NCBI RefSeq assembly: GCF_052857255.1
Contig: NC_135502.1
Coordinates: 156,958,099 to 157,022,098 of the forward strand
Direction of reading: 5' to 3'
From: Amblyomma americanum
Lineage: Eukaryota; Arthropoda; Arachnida; Ixodida; Ixodidae
DNA: 64,000 bases
Part shown: piece by piece, positions 33,596 through 44,879 of the stretch
Layout: each line of letters begins with the position of its first letter
How positions within the stretch are numbered: the stretch's first letter is position 1
Translations under genes and position numbers: made by a program
The notes under the pieces: generated by a model
What the model was told of the DNA's origin: nothing
Databases searched by the model: none
What the model saw: the letters and a program-made list of their open reading frames with translations, nothing else

Positions 33596-34199
33596 TGTGG
33601 GGATACACGCGAATCCCCTGTCCCATAGTAATGGCAGCGCGTAATTATCACGCAATGTTCTGGCGCCATTCGGGAGGTTTGCGAGTGAGGGCACTGACGC
33701 TGGCCTCCGCCTCCTCTGCGCAGCCCGGGAGAAGGGGCGTTTCTCCCGAGGCTGGGTCGTCTGCTGGCGGGAGCTGTGCACACGCACGGATGCAGATCTG
33801 CCACGGACACGGAGAACGCTGCCGTTATCGCCCGACCACTGCGTGTGACTTCACCGCCGCGGGCCGTGAACGAGCAGCCACGCGAGGAGAGCGGTACCTT
33901 CCTCCTCCGCCATTTTGTGTGTGTTCGCGCCTTTTTAAGGTTTTCACCCCTATGTGAGCGGAACACTCCCTCGTTGCGGCGGCTGTTTTTGTTGCTGCTG
34001 CTTGTATTTGTCGGGAGCAATGAAAGCTCCTCCGATTAGAATACTCGTGTTTGTCCCCTCTATCCCGAATCCGCCGTGGTTGTGACTTACCGCACCGCTG
34101 GCTGGGGCTCTCAGCGCTGACTGCTAGGACTGACACGATGATGCTTGAGAGCGACTACTGCTTCTAGCACTTTGAGCATTATTACGAGAATAGCTCTCA
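33596..34199 (+). repeat. E3 3' LTR
   Basis: Starts TGTGGGGATACACG, holds a degraded poly(A) site (GGAGCAATGAAAGCTC) and ends TAGCTCTCA. It is homologous to both E2 LTRs, with a deletion in the first 150 bases. Confidence 0.75.
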
Positions 34200-34479
34200 T
34201 CATCCCATAAGGCAGTTAAAACCTCCCTGTATTAATAGCTTTAACCTCTCCAGCGGAAATCAGCCCAACAAAATCGAGAGGTTGAAAGCTTCATTTTGTA
34301 GATTGGCATCTTTTTACAGCGACAGCTACGATACAAAAAATCGATTTATAAAATCTCTGCGTGGATCAGATAATTGAAAGTCCACAAATTGGGTCGCAAC
34401 TGCTGCACACTTAGCTATTCCACAGGCTTCAGGTGTGGTCCTGCAAAACCAGTAAGTGTGGTCCACAACAGAACGAAGG

Positions 34480-36100
34480 GAAGTAAAGAGGAAACAAAAT
34501 AGAGCTTCGGGTAAATATTACAAGCGATCAACACTAGAGAATTTCGTAAATTTTAAAAATGCGAGAGCTAAAGCTCGGTGCATCCGTCGCAGTGACGAGA
34601 AAGCCTCTTGGCAGAGATCTTTTATCTATTAACATTCAAGCCACATCTAAAAAAATGTGAGGGTAGGTTCGAAAATTGAAAGTAAACTTCTCATCGTTCA
34701 CAATTCCTCTTCTGACAACACTTGACACACAAGCATGCATATGAGAATAGGAAAACAGTTTGAGGGAACATTTCGCTGCATTTTCCTGTGTATCGCATTT
34801 TACGCAGTCATTTTTAAAACAAAAATATTGCCGAAGTCAAAGACTTTCCATAAGTGGAGGTGGGAAGGACAATACAACAATTTAATTGCTCTCTAGGAAA
34901 TAAATATTATTGTTACGTCGGAAAAAACTCCTCCATGATCCGATTAGATACACAATGAAATGCTTTCCCATCATTTAACAGTGCCTCTAGAGCACTGTTG
35001 AATTTCGTTTACAAAACACTACTAGAAAAAAAAATACCTAAGGCATAGAAAACAGCCGTTCCACAGTAAACAGTTCCACAATAAACAAATTTCGCAAGGC
35101 GTAATACAGGAGTTTCTTATAGTCGAGTAAAAATACAGTGCTTTCACAGCTGTTAATTTCGATGGTTCAAAAGCAGATGCTTACATCGAAAGCGCAGTGG
35201 AACAGGGGAATTGGAATAAAATAGTGATACTTCCACAGTGTGCATCCTTCGTCGCGGCAGATTGTTACGCCATCTATGTAGCCGTAGAAAAAATTGTAAA
35301 TGAGAGCCTCGCAACCAGTGGTATTTACACGGATTCTCTTAGTGCGCTCACAGCTGTTAACTCTAAAACTGCAATGACTCTGCTACTTGGCGGCATCACA
35401 CACAACATAATAACCGCCATAACTCAAGGATAAAACAGAAAACTGCTTTGAAACAAGTTATTTCAGCGTAAAAGGTAACGAAAGATCAGATTTGTGCGAT
35501 GCTTTCTATCGTGACAAGCAAATTATGTAAGTAAATCTACCCTTTAATGTTTGCTACTCTTAATACGCCTTAACGCAATGAAAAATAGAAGTCCGCTTAC
35601 AACAATGAATTAAATAACAAAATGCAGTTCGTAAAGCCAGTTATACGCGTTCCCACCAGAAACGTTTCAAAGAACTATCTGCGGTCTCCATATCGGCTAC
35701 ACGCACATTACTCACAACTTTCTGCTAACGAAAAAAAGACAAACCAGTTTCCACACGTGGAGTTGAAGATACAGCAAAACGCATTGTAATTTCGTGCTCT
35801 GAACTGAAAAAGCTAAGGACAAATCGGTCTACATTTTATAATGAATGCATCCCTTTTGACCCTGCGCTGCTCTTGGGTGATATTGCAATTACTCAGATGT
35901 CTTGCGGTTTTAGTTTTTTTAACTTGACGTTTGCTTCAAGAAATGTAAATAATCACCCAAGCCTTTGCCTGATATGCCTAAGCCATTCCTCATTCCTGAG
36001 AAAAGGTCTGAAGTGTTTATTTGATTGGTTTGGAGCCTCGAGATTTGTGCCCGGGCAAGGATGGTCGCTGAGGTTACCCGACCCCGTTTAAAAATTTAAT
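34480..36100 (+). mobile_element. Decayed I/Jockey-type LINE, ORF2 remnants with RNase H
   Basis: Blocks appear in LINE order: FVNFKNARAKARCIRRSDE (34545-34600, the linker before RT), traces of the RT entry to about 35040, then a jump straight to RNase H at 35160. RNase H reads VNFDGSKADAYIE and YTDSLSALTAVNSKTAM (first and third Asp-type blocks), then VKGNERSDL. The C-terminal part has GLHIGYTHITHNFLLTKK near 35690 and PFDPALLLGD near 35855. The RT core is deleted and stops are common. Confidence 0.65.
35160..35530 (+). pseudogene. LINE RNase H domain
   Basis: The longest open part is 35197-35433. DGSKADAY, ASFVAADCYAIYVAVE and IYTDSLSALTAV match the D-E-D pattern of LINE-type RNase H, followed after a stop by VKGNERSDLCD. 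The enzyme would remove element RNA after reverse transcription. Confidence 0.65.
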
Positions 36101-36604
36101 TAGCACCAATTTCTAAAACCTTTCCTTCGTCATCAGGAGGTAATTCTAGCAATTTAAGCAATCTAAAGCACTGGAAATTTTCCTAATTTCTTCAAAATTA
36201 CCCAGAAAATTTCTCCTATACTTTCGGGCTTGGCACATGACCGCCTTACTTGCCTGTGTGTCATAAAACGCAACACAACACAACAATCTACTGTCATTGA
36301 CATCGAACTAAATGAGGTAATTTTTGCCCTCCAGACCAAAAAGATCAATGCGAGAGATTACATTGTGTGGCAAGTGGAATAAAAATATCATGCTAGTCAT
36401 TTTCTTGGCTGCCGAATCTTAAAGCACCAGCAATAAAGAAGATGGAAAATTGTCCACGCTCTTCAGAGTAGATCATTGAATAATTATAAATAAAGCACTA
36501 AATATTACGGGTCTGAAGGACCGCGGATCATTTCGGGTGATCGGGCAGAGAAGTGAGATCAAACTTTTTTCGGGACACTAAGAAACACAAGCATTGTGAT
36601 TATT

Positions 36605-36925
36605 GGGTTCCTTGGTTGTCTTTACTGCTCGTTCTAGCCATCAGTTTTGTAGTCCACCAAGAGGTCACAGCGTAAAAGTTTTGTAAGTTTGTAAACAAGT
36701 CGTAAAAAAGCCATAGAAAACAAAAAAAAATCAAATAGAGTTTCTCTCTACTTACTATTCTTTTAGTTCTGGTGTTAATGGTAACTACATAGTGCAATTC
36801 TTTTAGGTTGGGCGAAAATTGAATAAAAGTTAAAAGAAAAACAATCACGTCGCCGATGCGATCCCAATTCATCACCTCGAATTTCGCGCACGGTGCTCTA
36901 CCAACTAAACTACGTTAACAGCTGC
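36605..36925 (-). mobile_element. tRNA-derived SINE
   Basis: On the minus strand the head near 36925-36850 contains a very tRNA-like A box, TAGTTTAGTTGGTAGAGC (36895-36912), and a weaker B-box region AATTGGGATCGC. A T-rich tail (TTGTTTTTCTTTTAACTTTT) and about 200 bases of body follow. I judge it a SINE, not a tRNA gene, because the anticodon arm and acceptor pairing are not convincing. Confidence 0.5.
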
Positions 36926-37792
36926 AGATTATTCTACTTTCGTTGATTTCGTGTAACGTGCACGCTAACTTAGAAAGTGCTCACCAATCCCACCCTGGTC
37001 AATAGCAGTGGACTAATAGCTTTGAATTAAAGAGCGTCGTGTGGAACGGGACTTAATGGCGACGGCAGAAGGTGCGCGAGAAACTTATGTTACTGTCACT
37101 TACGACTGCCTGAACTTATTAAGGCGTAAGCCTTCCTTGGCTCATAAGTGGCGTGGACGGAAGTTGTAGACGAAAGTTTGTGGAGGGAAGTTGTCCGCAG
37201 AAACTATCAATCATAAGTTGCATGGTAAGTTCATTGAGCAACAATTCTTAAGCAACATAAATGTATTAAAATAAAAAAGAAGGAAGAAAAGTGACATAAA
37301 TATTCAGAAGATAAAAATAAAAATAAGGAAATAAAATACTTTAGAAAACAAAAAACAATCATAAAAAGGCGGGAAACAAAAAAAAATGAAGAAAGAAAGA
37401 AAGGACAGGGAAGGGCCTGCACATTCCGCTCTTAAGCATACTTAAGTGCAATCCTGCATTATTTTAGCTCGTTAAGCTATCCAGAAGAAAATAGTTGGGA
37501 ATTAAGCGGTTTGCTATGGCATACGTAAGAATAACCCTGAGGAACGCACAGAGCAGTGTTTCTACTTACTGATAGTGTAATATGTTTTATGCTGATTAAT
37601 TGTTAGAATGGAGACGAAAAAACAACCATTTGAAATTTATCAAGCTACGTGTGGCATCTTGTGTATGCTAGGTTTACACTGCAAACAATTCTCACACGTG
37701 GTCCAGTTGTTTGATCATATTGGAAACATGCGCTACATAGAAACAAAAGTATACAGAATTACTAACGACACAGGTAACCAGCGCCAATTTAC
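36926..37792. other. No recognisable gene
   Basis: AT-rich sequence with an A/G-rich stretch at 37255-37410. There is no coding or RNA signal that I can support. Confidence 0.4.
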
Positions 37793-38064
37793 AAATGTTG
37801 ATTTCTCATAAGAGAGGCGAATGTATACACCTAAACCTAGACAACCAAGTAACCACAAACGCTTCCTGCATTCCTGCACGTGCCCTTGGCGATGACCCAG
37901 CATCTGCACTTCTATTACATCAATTTCTTTTCGTCAGCGCGACATATGGCATACTTACACACGTTCCTGTGTCGAATGTTTCTATCACAAAAGCTTCCAC
38001 AATTTCTCTTTCAATTTGTTCTTTCTGCTTGCGTACAGTTTCAGGCCATTGGAATCATTCTTAA
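37793..38064 (+). repeat. Dispersed repeat A, copy 1
   Basis: This aligns with the minus strand of 47990-48247. Both share GTATACACCTAAAC-like, AACCACAAACGCTTCC and TATTACATCAATTTC-like blocks in the same order and spacing. It is non-coding and its family is unknown to me. Confidence 0.6.
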
Positions 38065-38839
38065 AACTTTATTCAAACTTTACCCTGCAGCGCCCGAAGG
38101 CTTTAAAGCAGGACGGTTACAATATAGAAGAAAATACAGCTTCATTCACAAAACACACTTACGTGTATGTCAACCGATTCCACTCATCCATTGTTTCAAC
38201 AACGAAGAAATTTTCATAGGTGCCAGTATTCACGTGATATTCGCGAATTTTAAGACAGTGGTCAATGCGCCTGTAAACGTAGTGAGGGCTTTTGAGTGGT
38301 ATTTGTTAATTCCGCTTTATTGTATGTCACAGTCTAAGCATTAATGTTGGTTCTGCAGGCCGCAAGTAGTCGCCGTTCTAGTTGCTCTTTCATGGTTTCT
38401 AAACTCTACTTCCTTCTGAATCGTCGCAAGACAAGCCTACCTGCATAGTTTTGAATTTTTTCGAATAGTGTCAAACCACAAAGGCATATTCCAAAACAGA
38501 TCTTACGCAGCTCATATAGGCAGAAGTTTTTAAACTGACATGGAAATTTGTTTGCATGAAATTCGGTGGCATACTAGTTCTACGCACCAAGTCGTCAATA
38601 TGTACATTCATGAGCAATAAGATGACAGTGTTACGTATAAATACTTACATGTAGCTTCTTTACGAAATACAGCGTAAGTAACGTTGTACAGGGATTCAAT
38701 ATGTTTTATTCTTTCTGGTAAAACAGACAAGAAAGCACTTCTTGTCTTTTAAATTTTTCTTTCGAATAGTGTACCAGGTCTGAATTTGTATTAAATATGT
38801 TTGAAAACATAAAACCTCGTGGTCAGAGGCAATTTTTTG
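38065..38839. other. No recognisable gene
   Basis: AT-rich. An open frame at 37880-38344 runs through repeat A and shows no domain. Confidence 0.35.
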
Positions 38840-39057
38840 GTACACAGCTCAGTCGCGGGGAATACAACCGTGCAGATGATGCATTTCCTTCAGAGAAACG
38901 CATCATATCCATAAAATTCATGTTATATAAAACCCTTGTCCATAGCAAAACTACAAACAAGAATACGCATCTATAACTTGGCACCCCAAGTACACAAATT
39001 TAATTAATGCGCTTAATCTCATGCAAAATAACGCTGCCCATTTCATCTTCTTTAACT
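38840..39057 (+). pseudogene. CR1/L2-like LINE RT end, part 1 (split by E4)
   Basis: Frames read SIKFMLYKTLVHSK, then YASITWHPKYTNLIN and MQNNAAHFIFFN. This is the conserved thumb region of LINE reverse transcriptases (LYKTLVRPKLEYAS / WDPH / QNKAARFI in relatives). The reading stops at the E4 LTR and continues at 44354. One frameshift lies near 38955. Confidence 0.6.
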
Positions 39058-39242
39058 TGGAATGAAGAAGATGAACCAGCCCCGAAGCCAACGACGACGA
39101 AGCGCTCGCGCCGCCGGTTGAATGCTCGTGCTGGATGAAACACTGCCGCTTGTCTCTGGTCTCTCGGCTCTCTGCCTGGTAGATTGCCTGTGCCAAGGTC
39201 TTCGTAGCCGGCGCTTCCATCGTGCCAATAAACCGCTCTACA
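39058..39242 (+). repeat. E4 5' LTR
   Basis: Starts TGGAATGAAGAAG and ends CGCTCTACA, with AATAAA at 39228-39233 close to the 3' end. Followed by TTTGGTGGAGG, a probable primer-binding start. Confidence 0.85.
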
Positions 39243-39308
39243 TTTGGTGGAGGTTGCTGTGTTCCCCTTTTCACCATCACCGTGGACCTTCGCAGCCGCA
39301 CTATCCCG

Positions 39309-40528
39309 ATGTCCACTACCAAGGCCAGTCAACAGCCCGCCGCCACGTCACAGCCAGTCATCTGCTCCGGTGCCGTCCGGCAGCGCGACCCCGCTGTCTT
39401 CAGCGGCCATAGCGACCAGGACGTGGAAGATTGGCTGGAATCATACGAACGGGTGAGCCGCCACAACAACTGGGACGACCGCGTCAAGCTTACCAACGTC
39501 ATCTTCTACCTCAGCGATGTCGCGAGCCTCTGGTTCTGCAACCACGAGGCCGACATTCCCACTTGGGCCGTTTTAAAGAGCACCCTTGCAGAGGTTTTCG
39601 GCCGTCCTGCAGTGCGGAAACTGCGCGCTGAGCAAAGCCTACGCGTCCGAGCTCATCACACGGATGAGACTTTCACCAGCTACATTGACGATGTAAAAGA
39701 CCTCTGCAAGCGTGTTGATCCGGCTATGTCCGAGGCTGACAAGATCAAACACATCATGAAGGGTATCGATGACAATGCTTTTCAGCTGTTGTTAGCGAAG
39801 AGTCCCACCACCGTTACCTCGGTGTATACCCTTTGCCAGAGTTTCGACGAGTTGCGCAAGCAACGTCTTTGCGCTCGTCGGCCTCCTCCGCCTGCTGACT
39901 CCATCTCCGGCCTGGCCATCAATCCAGATCTACTTGCTACCATCAAAGACTTTGTGCGGGACGAGGTCGGCCGGCAGCTCTCGCTCGTATCTCGCCAACA
40001 TCAGACACCGACCCCCTCAGCGCTGAGATCCGGCACGCCATCACGCAGGCGGTCGCTGACGCCCTCCCTCCTCTTCCACAACCAGCCCCCTTGGATCCCC
40101 AGGTCGGCCTTCCCCCGACCCCGCCACCGCCTGTTGCTGCTCCGTTGAGCTACGGTCCTCCAGTAGAAGTGCCGCCTGCCCCCACTCCCGTGCCTCCCAC
40201 GTATGCCGAGGCTGTCGCGCTACCACCGCGACCGCACGCTTATACGTACGTTCCTCAAGTGGTGCCTGCGCCTGCTGCTCCACGGACCCGCTTCACGCCC
40301 CCTACCTACAACCCTTGGCGCACGGCTGACAATCGACCGATATGCTACGCCTGCGGTCTTCCGGGCCACGTCGCGCGCCTCTGTCGACGTACTCTGCATG
40401 CGCCTGTCCAACCTCTGCCAGACTACCCTGATGCAGACCGTACCTTTCGCCAACGTTTTGGACCACAACCTCAGAAGACCTCTCCTGACCGCGAGCACTG
40501 TCACCAGCACTACGTTTCCCACCGCTAG
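39309..40528 (+). pseudogene. E4 gag
   Basis: I choose ATG 39309 (MSTTKASQQPAATSQP) because the following PAVFSGHSDQDVEDWLESYE is the standard Gag entry. Upstream codons are LTR and leader. The capsid-like part runs to about 40010 (YIDDVKDLCKRVDPAMSEADK). A frameshift near 40020 moves the rest to another frame: a Pro-rich stretch and the zinc knuckle CYACGLPGHVARLC (40343-40384, intact CCHC). The frame ends at 40528. Confidence 0.8.
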
Positions 40529-40529
40529 C

Positions 40530-41229
40530 CTTCGCCTCGCCGCCGCTCATTGTCGCCCATGAGGCGTCGCAACGTCCGCGCCGATTAGGAAAACTAGCAG
40601 CCGCAGTTCCGGGGGCACGAACTGCGCACTCATCGCCCTGCTTAAGTCCTCGCCTTTCCCCGCCGAACCTTCTTGACGTTTTTGTCGACGGAGTCAAGAC
40701 ACTTGTGCTTGTGGACACTGGGGCCACCGTTTCTGTTATTCTCGAAAACTTCTGCCGCTCGCTTCGCAAAGTTACAACGTCATCTTCTGGACTCTCACTC
40801 CGTGCCGCCAGCGCCGATACCGTTCATCCCTCTGCCGCTTGCACAGCATGCGTCGTCATCGCCGATGTTTTTTATGTTGTCGAATTTTTAGTCCTCCGTG
40901 CCAGCTCCCATGACGTCATCCTTGGATGGGATTTTCTCTCCCTGCACAGTGCCGTCATTGACTGTACCCGTGCGCACGTCGTCTTCTCTCCACTCTGCGA
41001 TGCGCTTCTCGACGAGCCTCCGATTCGTTGTGCTGCTAAGCTTGTTGTCGCCGAGGGCACTGGCATTCCCCCTGACAGTTCCGTGCTTGTCCCTGTTTGC
41101 GCCGCCTCAGTTTTTGACGCCACCGTTCTCTTCATGCCTTCCCCTCTACTTGCCTCTCGCCGACACCTATGTCTTCCCTTCGCCGTCATCGACATTCACC
41201 ACGGTGCTGCCGCCATCCTCGTCTCTTAA
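40530..41229 (+). pseudogene. E4 aspartic protease
   Basis: The open frame leads into VFVDGVKTLVLVDTGATVSV (about 40678-40740) with an intact DTG, then HDVILGWDFLSLHSAVIDC, the flap-distal block of gypsy proteases. It would cleave Gag and Pol. It ends at TAA 41227-41229 and pol continues in another frame. Confidence 0.75.
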
Positions 41230-41429
41230 CACCTCATTCTCCGCGCTCTCCCTGCTCCGTGGCGAGTGCCTCGGCCATTTTGAAACCGCTGCCTTGATCT
41301 CTTCCTTCGACACTGATGTAACCTCCTCCAGTGCCGAAGTCGCTGCCCTCACCCCACGTGGTGCTACTCCAGCTTTGTCATCGGACATTTTCGACCGCTG
41401 CATTGACCGCGCCCTCGACACTGCTTACC

Positions 41430-42390
41430 GCGCTTAGCTCCTTGCCCTGCTCAACCAGTTTCGCTCATCGTTTGACCACCAGTCGACTTCTTTGGGCCGT
41501 GCGACCACTGTCGAGCACCACATTGACACCGGAACCCATGCTCCTCTCCGTCAGCGCCCCTACCGTGTGTCGCCTCCCGAGCGCCGCGTCATAACTGAGC
41601 AAGTTGATGACATGCTACAACGCGGCATTATTCAACCTTCCGCCAGTCCTTGGTCGTCCGCAGTCGTCCTGGTTAAAAAGAAGGAAGGCTCGATACGATT
41701 TGGCGTGGACTATCGCCGGCTCAACAAAATTACGCGCAAAGACGTCTACCCGCTACCACGTATTGACGACGCCCTTGACTGCTTGCAAGGCGCCGAGTTC
41801 TTCTTCTCCCTGGATCTCCGTTCCGGCTATTGGCAAGTCCGGATGGCTGAGTCCGACCGTCCTAAAACGGCGTTCGTCACCCCTGACGGACTCTATGAGT
41901 TCAACGTGATGCCATTCGGCCTCTGTAACGCTCCCGCAACGTTTGAACGAATGATGGACAACATCTTGCGCGGTTGAAGTGGACTGTTTGTCTCTGCTAT
42001 TTAGATGATGTTTTCGTGTTTTCGACCGATTTTCCGACGCATCTCAAGCGCTTGCGCCAGATACTGAGCTGCCTCACCAAAGCAGGCCTTCAACTTAATC
42101 TCAAAAAATGCCACTTTGTTGCCCGGCAGCTGACAATACTCGGCCACCTCGTCTCTAAAGACGGCGTCCTGCCCGATCCTGACAAACTCCGTGCTGTTGC
42201 CGACTTACCTAAACCGACTTCTACAAAACAAGTGCGCCGATTTGTGGGTCTCTGCTCCTATTTTCGGCGATTTGTTCCCAATTTCGCCTCCATCGTCGCG
42301 CCCCTGACGAAACTTCTCAATGGTCCCGCCGACCTGTCTACGTGCGACTCGGCCTGCGACGACGCTTTTGCTGCGCTCCGTCGTTTTCTC
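41430..42390 (+). pseudogene. E4 reverse transcriptase
   Basis: HHIDTGTHAPLRQRPYRVSP starts the domain. [58 protein letters not shown] and the catalytic YLDD (41998-42009) follow. A single missing base near 41975 (GGTTGAAG where GGTTTGAAG is expected) causes the only frameshift in RT. Otherwise the domain is complete, up to [16 protein letters not shown]. Confidence 0.85.
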
Positions 42391-42820
42391 ACCTCACAAC
42401 CTATCATTCGACACTACGACCCCTGTGCCCCTACTGAAGTGCACACCGACGCAAGCGGAATCGGCCTCGGGGCTGTCCTTGCCCAGCGCAAGCCCGAATT
42501 TCCTGAATACGTCGTAGCGTACGCCAGCCGTGCCCTCACCAAGGCTGAGTCGAACTACACCGTGACGGAAAAGGAGTGTCTCGCCGTAGTGTGGGCTCTA
42601 ACAAAATTCCGCACATACTTATATGGCCGCCCGTTCACCATCGTCACCGATCATCACGCTTTGTGCTGGTTGGCTTCACTCAAAAATCCCTCAGGGCGTC
42701 TAGGCCGCTGGGCCCTCCGTCTTCAGGAATTCGATATCACAGTAGTTTACCGATCGGGCCGCAAGCACTCCGACGCCGACGCCTTGTCCCGCTCCCCACT
42801 GCCCTGTCCTGCGCCCGCTT
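42391..42820 (+). pseudogene. E4 RNase H
   Basis: Open in one frame with RT part 2. [63 protein letters not shown] and [10 protein letters not shown] give the complete D-E-D-D set. It has no lesion within the domain. Confidence 0.85.
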
Positions 42821-42959
42821 CGCCAATATCTGCATCCCTACTCGCAGCGCTCACTACCATGGACATGCCCCATCAACAACGCCAAGATCCATGGATTTCA
42901 TCGTTACTCGACGTACTTCGTGCACCCTCTACGGCCTCCTTCCCTCGAGCACTTCGTCG

Positions 42960-44103
42960 CCAGGCTTCCCATTTTGCCCTTCGCGCCGGTCTTCGGTACC
43001 GGCACTACTATCGTCCAGATGGTCGCAAGTGGCTTCTCGTGATTCCCCGACATCTCCGCACTGAGATTTGTGAACACCACCATGCTGATCTTCAGAGCGC
43101 TCACGCTGGCTCGCTGAAAACATACGAGCGACTACGCCAGAGGTACTAATGGCGGGGCATGTACAACTTCGTTCGTCGCTACGTTCGCTCCTGCAAGGCC
43201 TGTCAGCAGCGGAAGTCGACACCTCGCCCTTCGACTGCCCCGTTACAGCCAATACCGTGTCCGGCTCGCCCTTTTGATCCTGTGGGCATCGACGTATATG
43301 GGCCACTTCCCTTCACGACCGCTGGGAATCGCTGGATCATAGTCGCCGTGGACCACCTCACTCGGTATGCTGAGACCGCTGCCCTACCTGCGGCTACAGC
43401 TCGCGATGCAGCCTTCTTCCTTCTTCATCACTTCGTCCTGCGTCACGGCGCTCCTCGCGAACTTCTCAGTGACCGCGGCCGTGTTTTCTTGTCTGAAGTT
43501 CTTCACGAGCTTTTCGCTGCGTGCCACGCAGTCCACCGCACCACTACTGCTTACCACCCTCAAACCAACGGCCTCACCGAACGCTTCAACCGTACTCTTG
43601 GGGACATGATCGCCATGTACATTCCCTTCGACAGCTCCAATTGGGATCAGGTTCTTCCGTTCGTCACCTATGCATATAACACCGCCTCTCAAGCAACCAC
43701 CTGCTTTTCCCCATTCTTTCTTTTATTTGGACGCAAACCTTTTTGTATGTTGGATACAATCCTTCCCTACAACCCCGACAGCTCGTAATATGCTTCCATC
43801 TCTGACATCACCCGCCATGCTGAGCAGTGCCGCCAGTTGGCTCGCTCCTTCACCGCCGAACGTCAAGGTCTCCGTACCCATGCTTCCGATCAAGACACGC
43901 CCGCGGTTCACTTCTCCACTGGCTCACTGGTCTGGCTCTGTTCCGAATACGTCCAAATTTTCGGCCAAGCACATCGGCCCTTACCGCACCTTGGAGCGTA
44001 CGTCACCGGTCAACTACGTTATCGAACCGGTGACACCTTCTTCGGACCATCGCCGCCGTGGACGCGACGTCGTTCACGTCAGCCGCTTGAAGCCGTATTA
44101 TAG
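42960..44103 (+). pseudogene. E4 integrase with C-terminal tail
   Basis: [20 protein letters not shown] (zinc His pair) precedes TAA at 43147-43149. After it, VRSCKACQQRKSTPR completes HHCC. The core 43159-43788 has DPVGIDVYGPLP, LLSDRGRVFLS and YHPQTNGLTERFNRTLGDM, with all three acidic residues. TAA at 43786-43788 and a frameshift near 43950 separate the tail (GPYRTLERTSPVNYVIEP, VVHVSRLKPYYSP). Confidence 0.85.
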
Positions 44104-44164
44104 CCCCCTCGTAGTCTCCTCTCCTTTAGTCGCCAGGATGGCTCCCTCTTTCCGCCGGGGCACT

Positions 44165-44349
44165 TGGAATGAAGAAGATGAACCAGCCCCGAAGCCAACG
44201 ACGACGAAGCGCTCGCGCCGCCGGTTGAATGCTCCTGCTGGATGGAACACTGCCGCTTGTCTCTGCTCTCTCGGCTCTCTGCCTTGTAGATTGCCTGTGC
44301 CAAGGTCTTCGCAGCCGGCGCTTCCATCGTGCTAATAAACCGCTCTACA
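44165..44349 (+). repeat. E4 3' LTR
   Basis: The same 185 bases with 6 differences from the left copy, preceded by the purine-poor tract CCGGGGCACT. The pol reading frame continues through the tract and across most of this LTR. Confidence 0.85.
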
Positions 44350-44353
44350 AACT

Positions 44354-44660
44354 TTATTTATACTACAAATGTCATCGCCATGAAAAACACGCTTAAACTT
44401 CAATCTTTAGCCTCCCGTCAACACTTTTCACGGTTGTGTTTATTTGTAAAATTTTTTACAGCTGTCCGAATCTACAGGATGAAATCATATCTCCTCGGTC
44501 TCTCGTCTCTCCACGGCTAGATCACTCTCACAAACCCGGGATAATTTCACACGAAACAAAAGCTTGTTCACTGCCGTTCGTTCCCCATACATGAGCAGAA
44601 CCACATTTCCGGACCGACAGCCAGCAATCAAGAAAACCTGCCCCTCCATAACAGCTAACA
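44354..44660 (+). pseudogene. CR1/L2-like LINE ORF2 C-terminus, part 2
   Basis: Immediately after the E4 target duplication the frame continues FIYTTNVIAMKNTLKLQSLA, then SRLCLFVKFF, and later RNKSLFTAVRSPYMSRTTF, the usual C-terminal order of these LINEs. Taking out E4 with one AACT joins ...FFN to FIYTTN without a frame change. Confidence 0.6.
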
Positions 44661-44879
44661 TTGTATACTAATTCTCACAACAAATGTACTTATTGTTCTC
44701 CATTAGCTTTGCCTACGCCTGTTACCCTTGTTTGTTTTCTTATCTAGCGCTCAGAATTCTTATCGTTACTTCTTTTCCTGAATTGTATAACCGGGAAAAT
44801 AATGCTTGTATCTAAAGTCAGTGTTTTTTCCTTTTCTATGATTTATAATAACTGCCCTCTAAAATATGTATGGCCCCGA
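44661..44879. other. No recognisable gene
   Basis: A short AT-rich spacer between two LINE fragments in opposite orientation, containing ATAAATAAAAATATATAT near 44895. Confidence 0.4.

Larger units (their letters stand above)
30650..34199 (+). mobile_element. E3: 5'-truncated relative of E2
   Basis: From about 30664 the sequence aligns with E2 from about 18285 onward: end of RT, RNase H, integrase, ORF3 region, purine stretch and one LTR (33596-34199). No 5' LTR, gag, protease or RT core is present upstream. Stops and frameshifts are frequent. It is a separate insertion, or the remnant of one, of the same family. Confidence 0.75.
39058..44349 (+). mobile_element. E4: Ty3/gypsy LTR retrotransposon, nearly full structure
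   Basis: LTRs of 185 bases (39058-39242 and 44165-44349) are flanked by AACT (39054-39057 and 44350-44353). By eye I count 6 mismatches between the LTRs (about 97 percent identity), so this is a fairly young copy. Order: gag with zinc knuckle, protease, RT, RNase H, integrase, tail. Lesions seen are a frameshift near 40020, stops near 40530, a one-base loss at about 41975, TAA at 43147, TAA at 43786 and a frameshift near 43950. It disrupts a LINE. Confidence 0.9.

Noticed and set aside
36290..36420. Another LINE RT entry block (ELNEVIFALQTKKINARDY)
   Set aside because: The similarity to the LINE N-A-x-x-x-D-x-I block is short and no neighbouring block follows. Too weak to list as a feature.
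36850..36922. tRNA gene on the minus strand
   Set aside because: The A box is strong, but the T arm is degenerate and a T-rich SINE tail follows.
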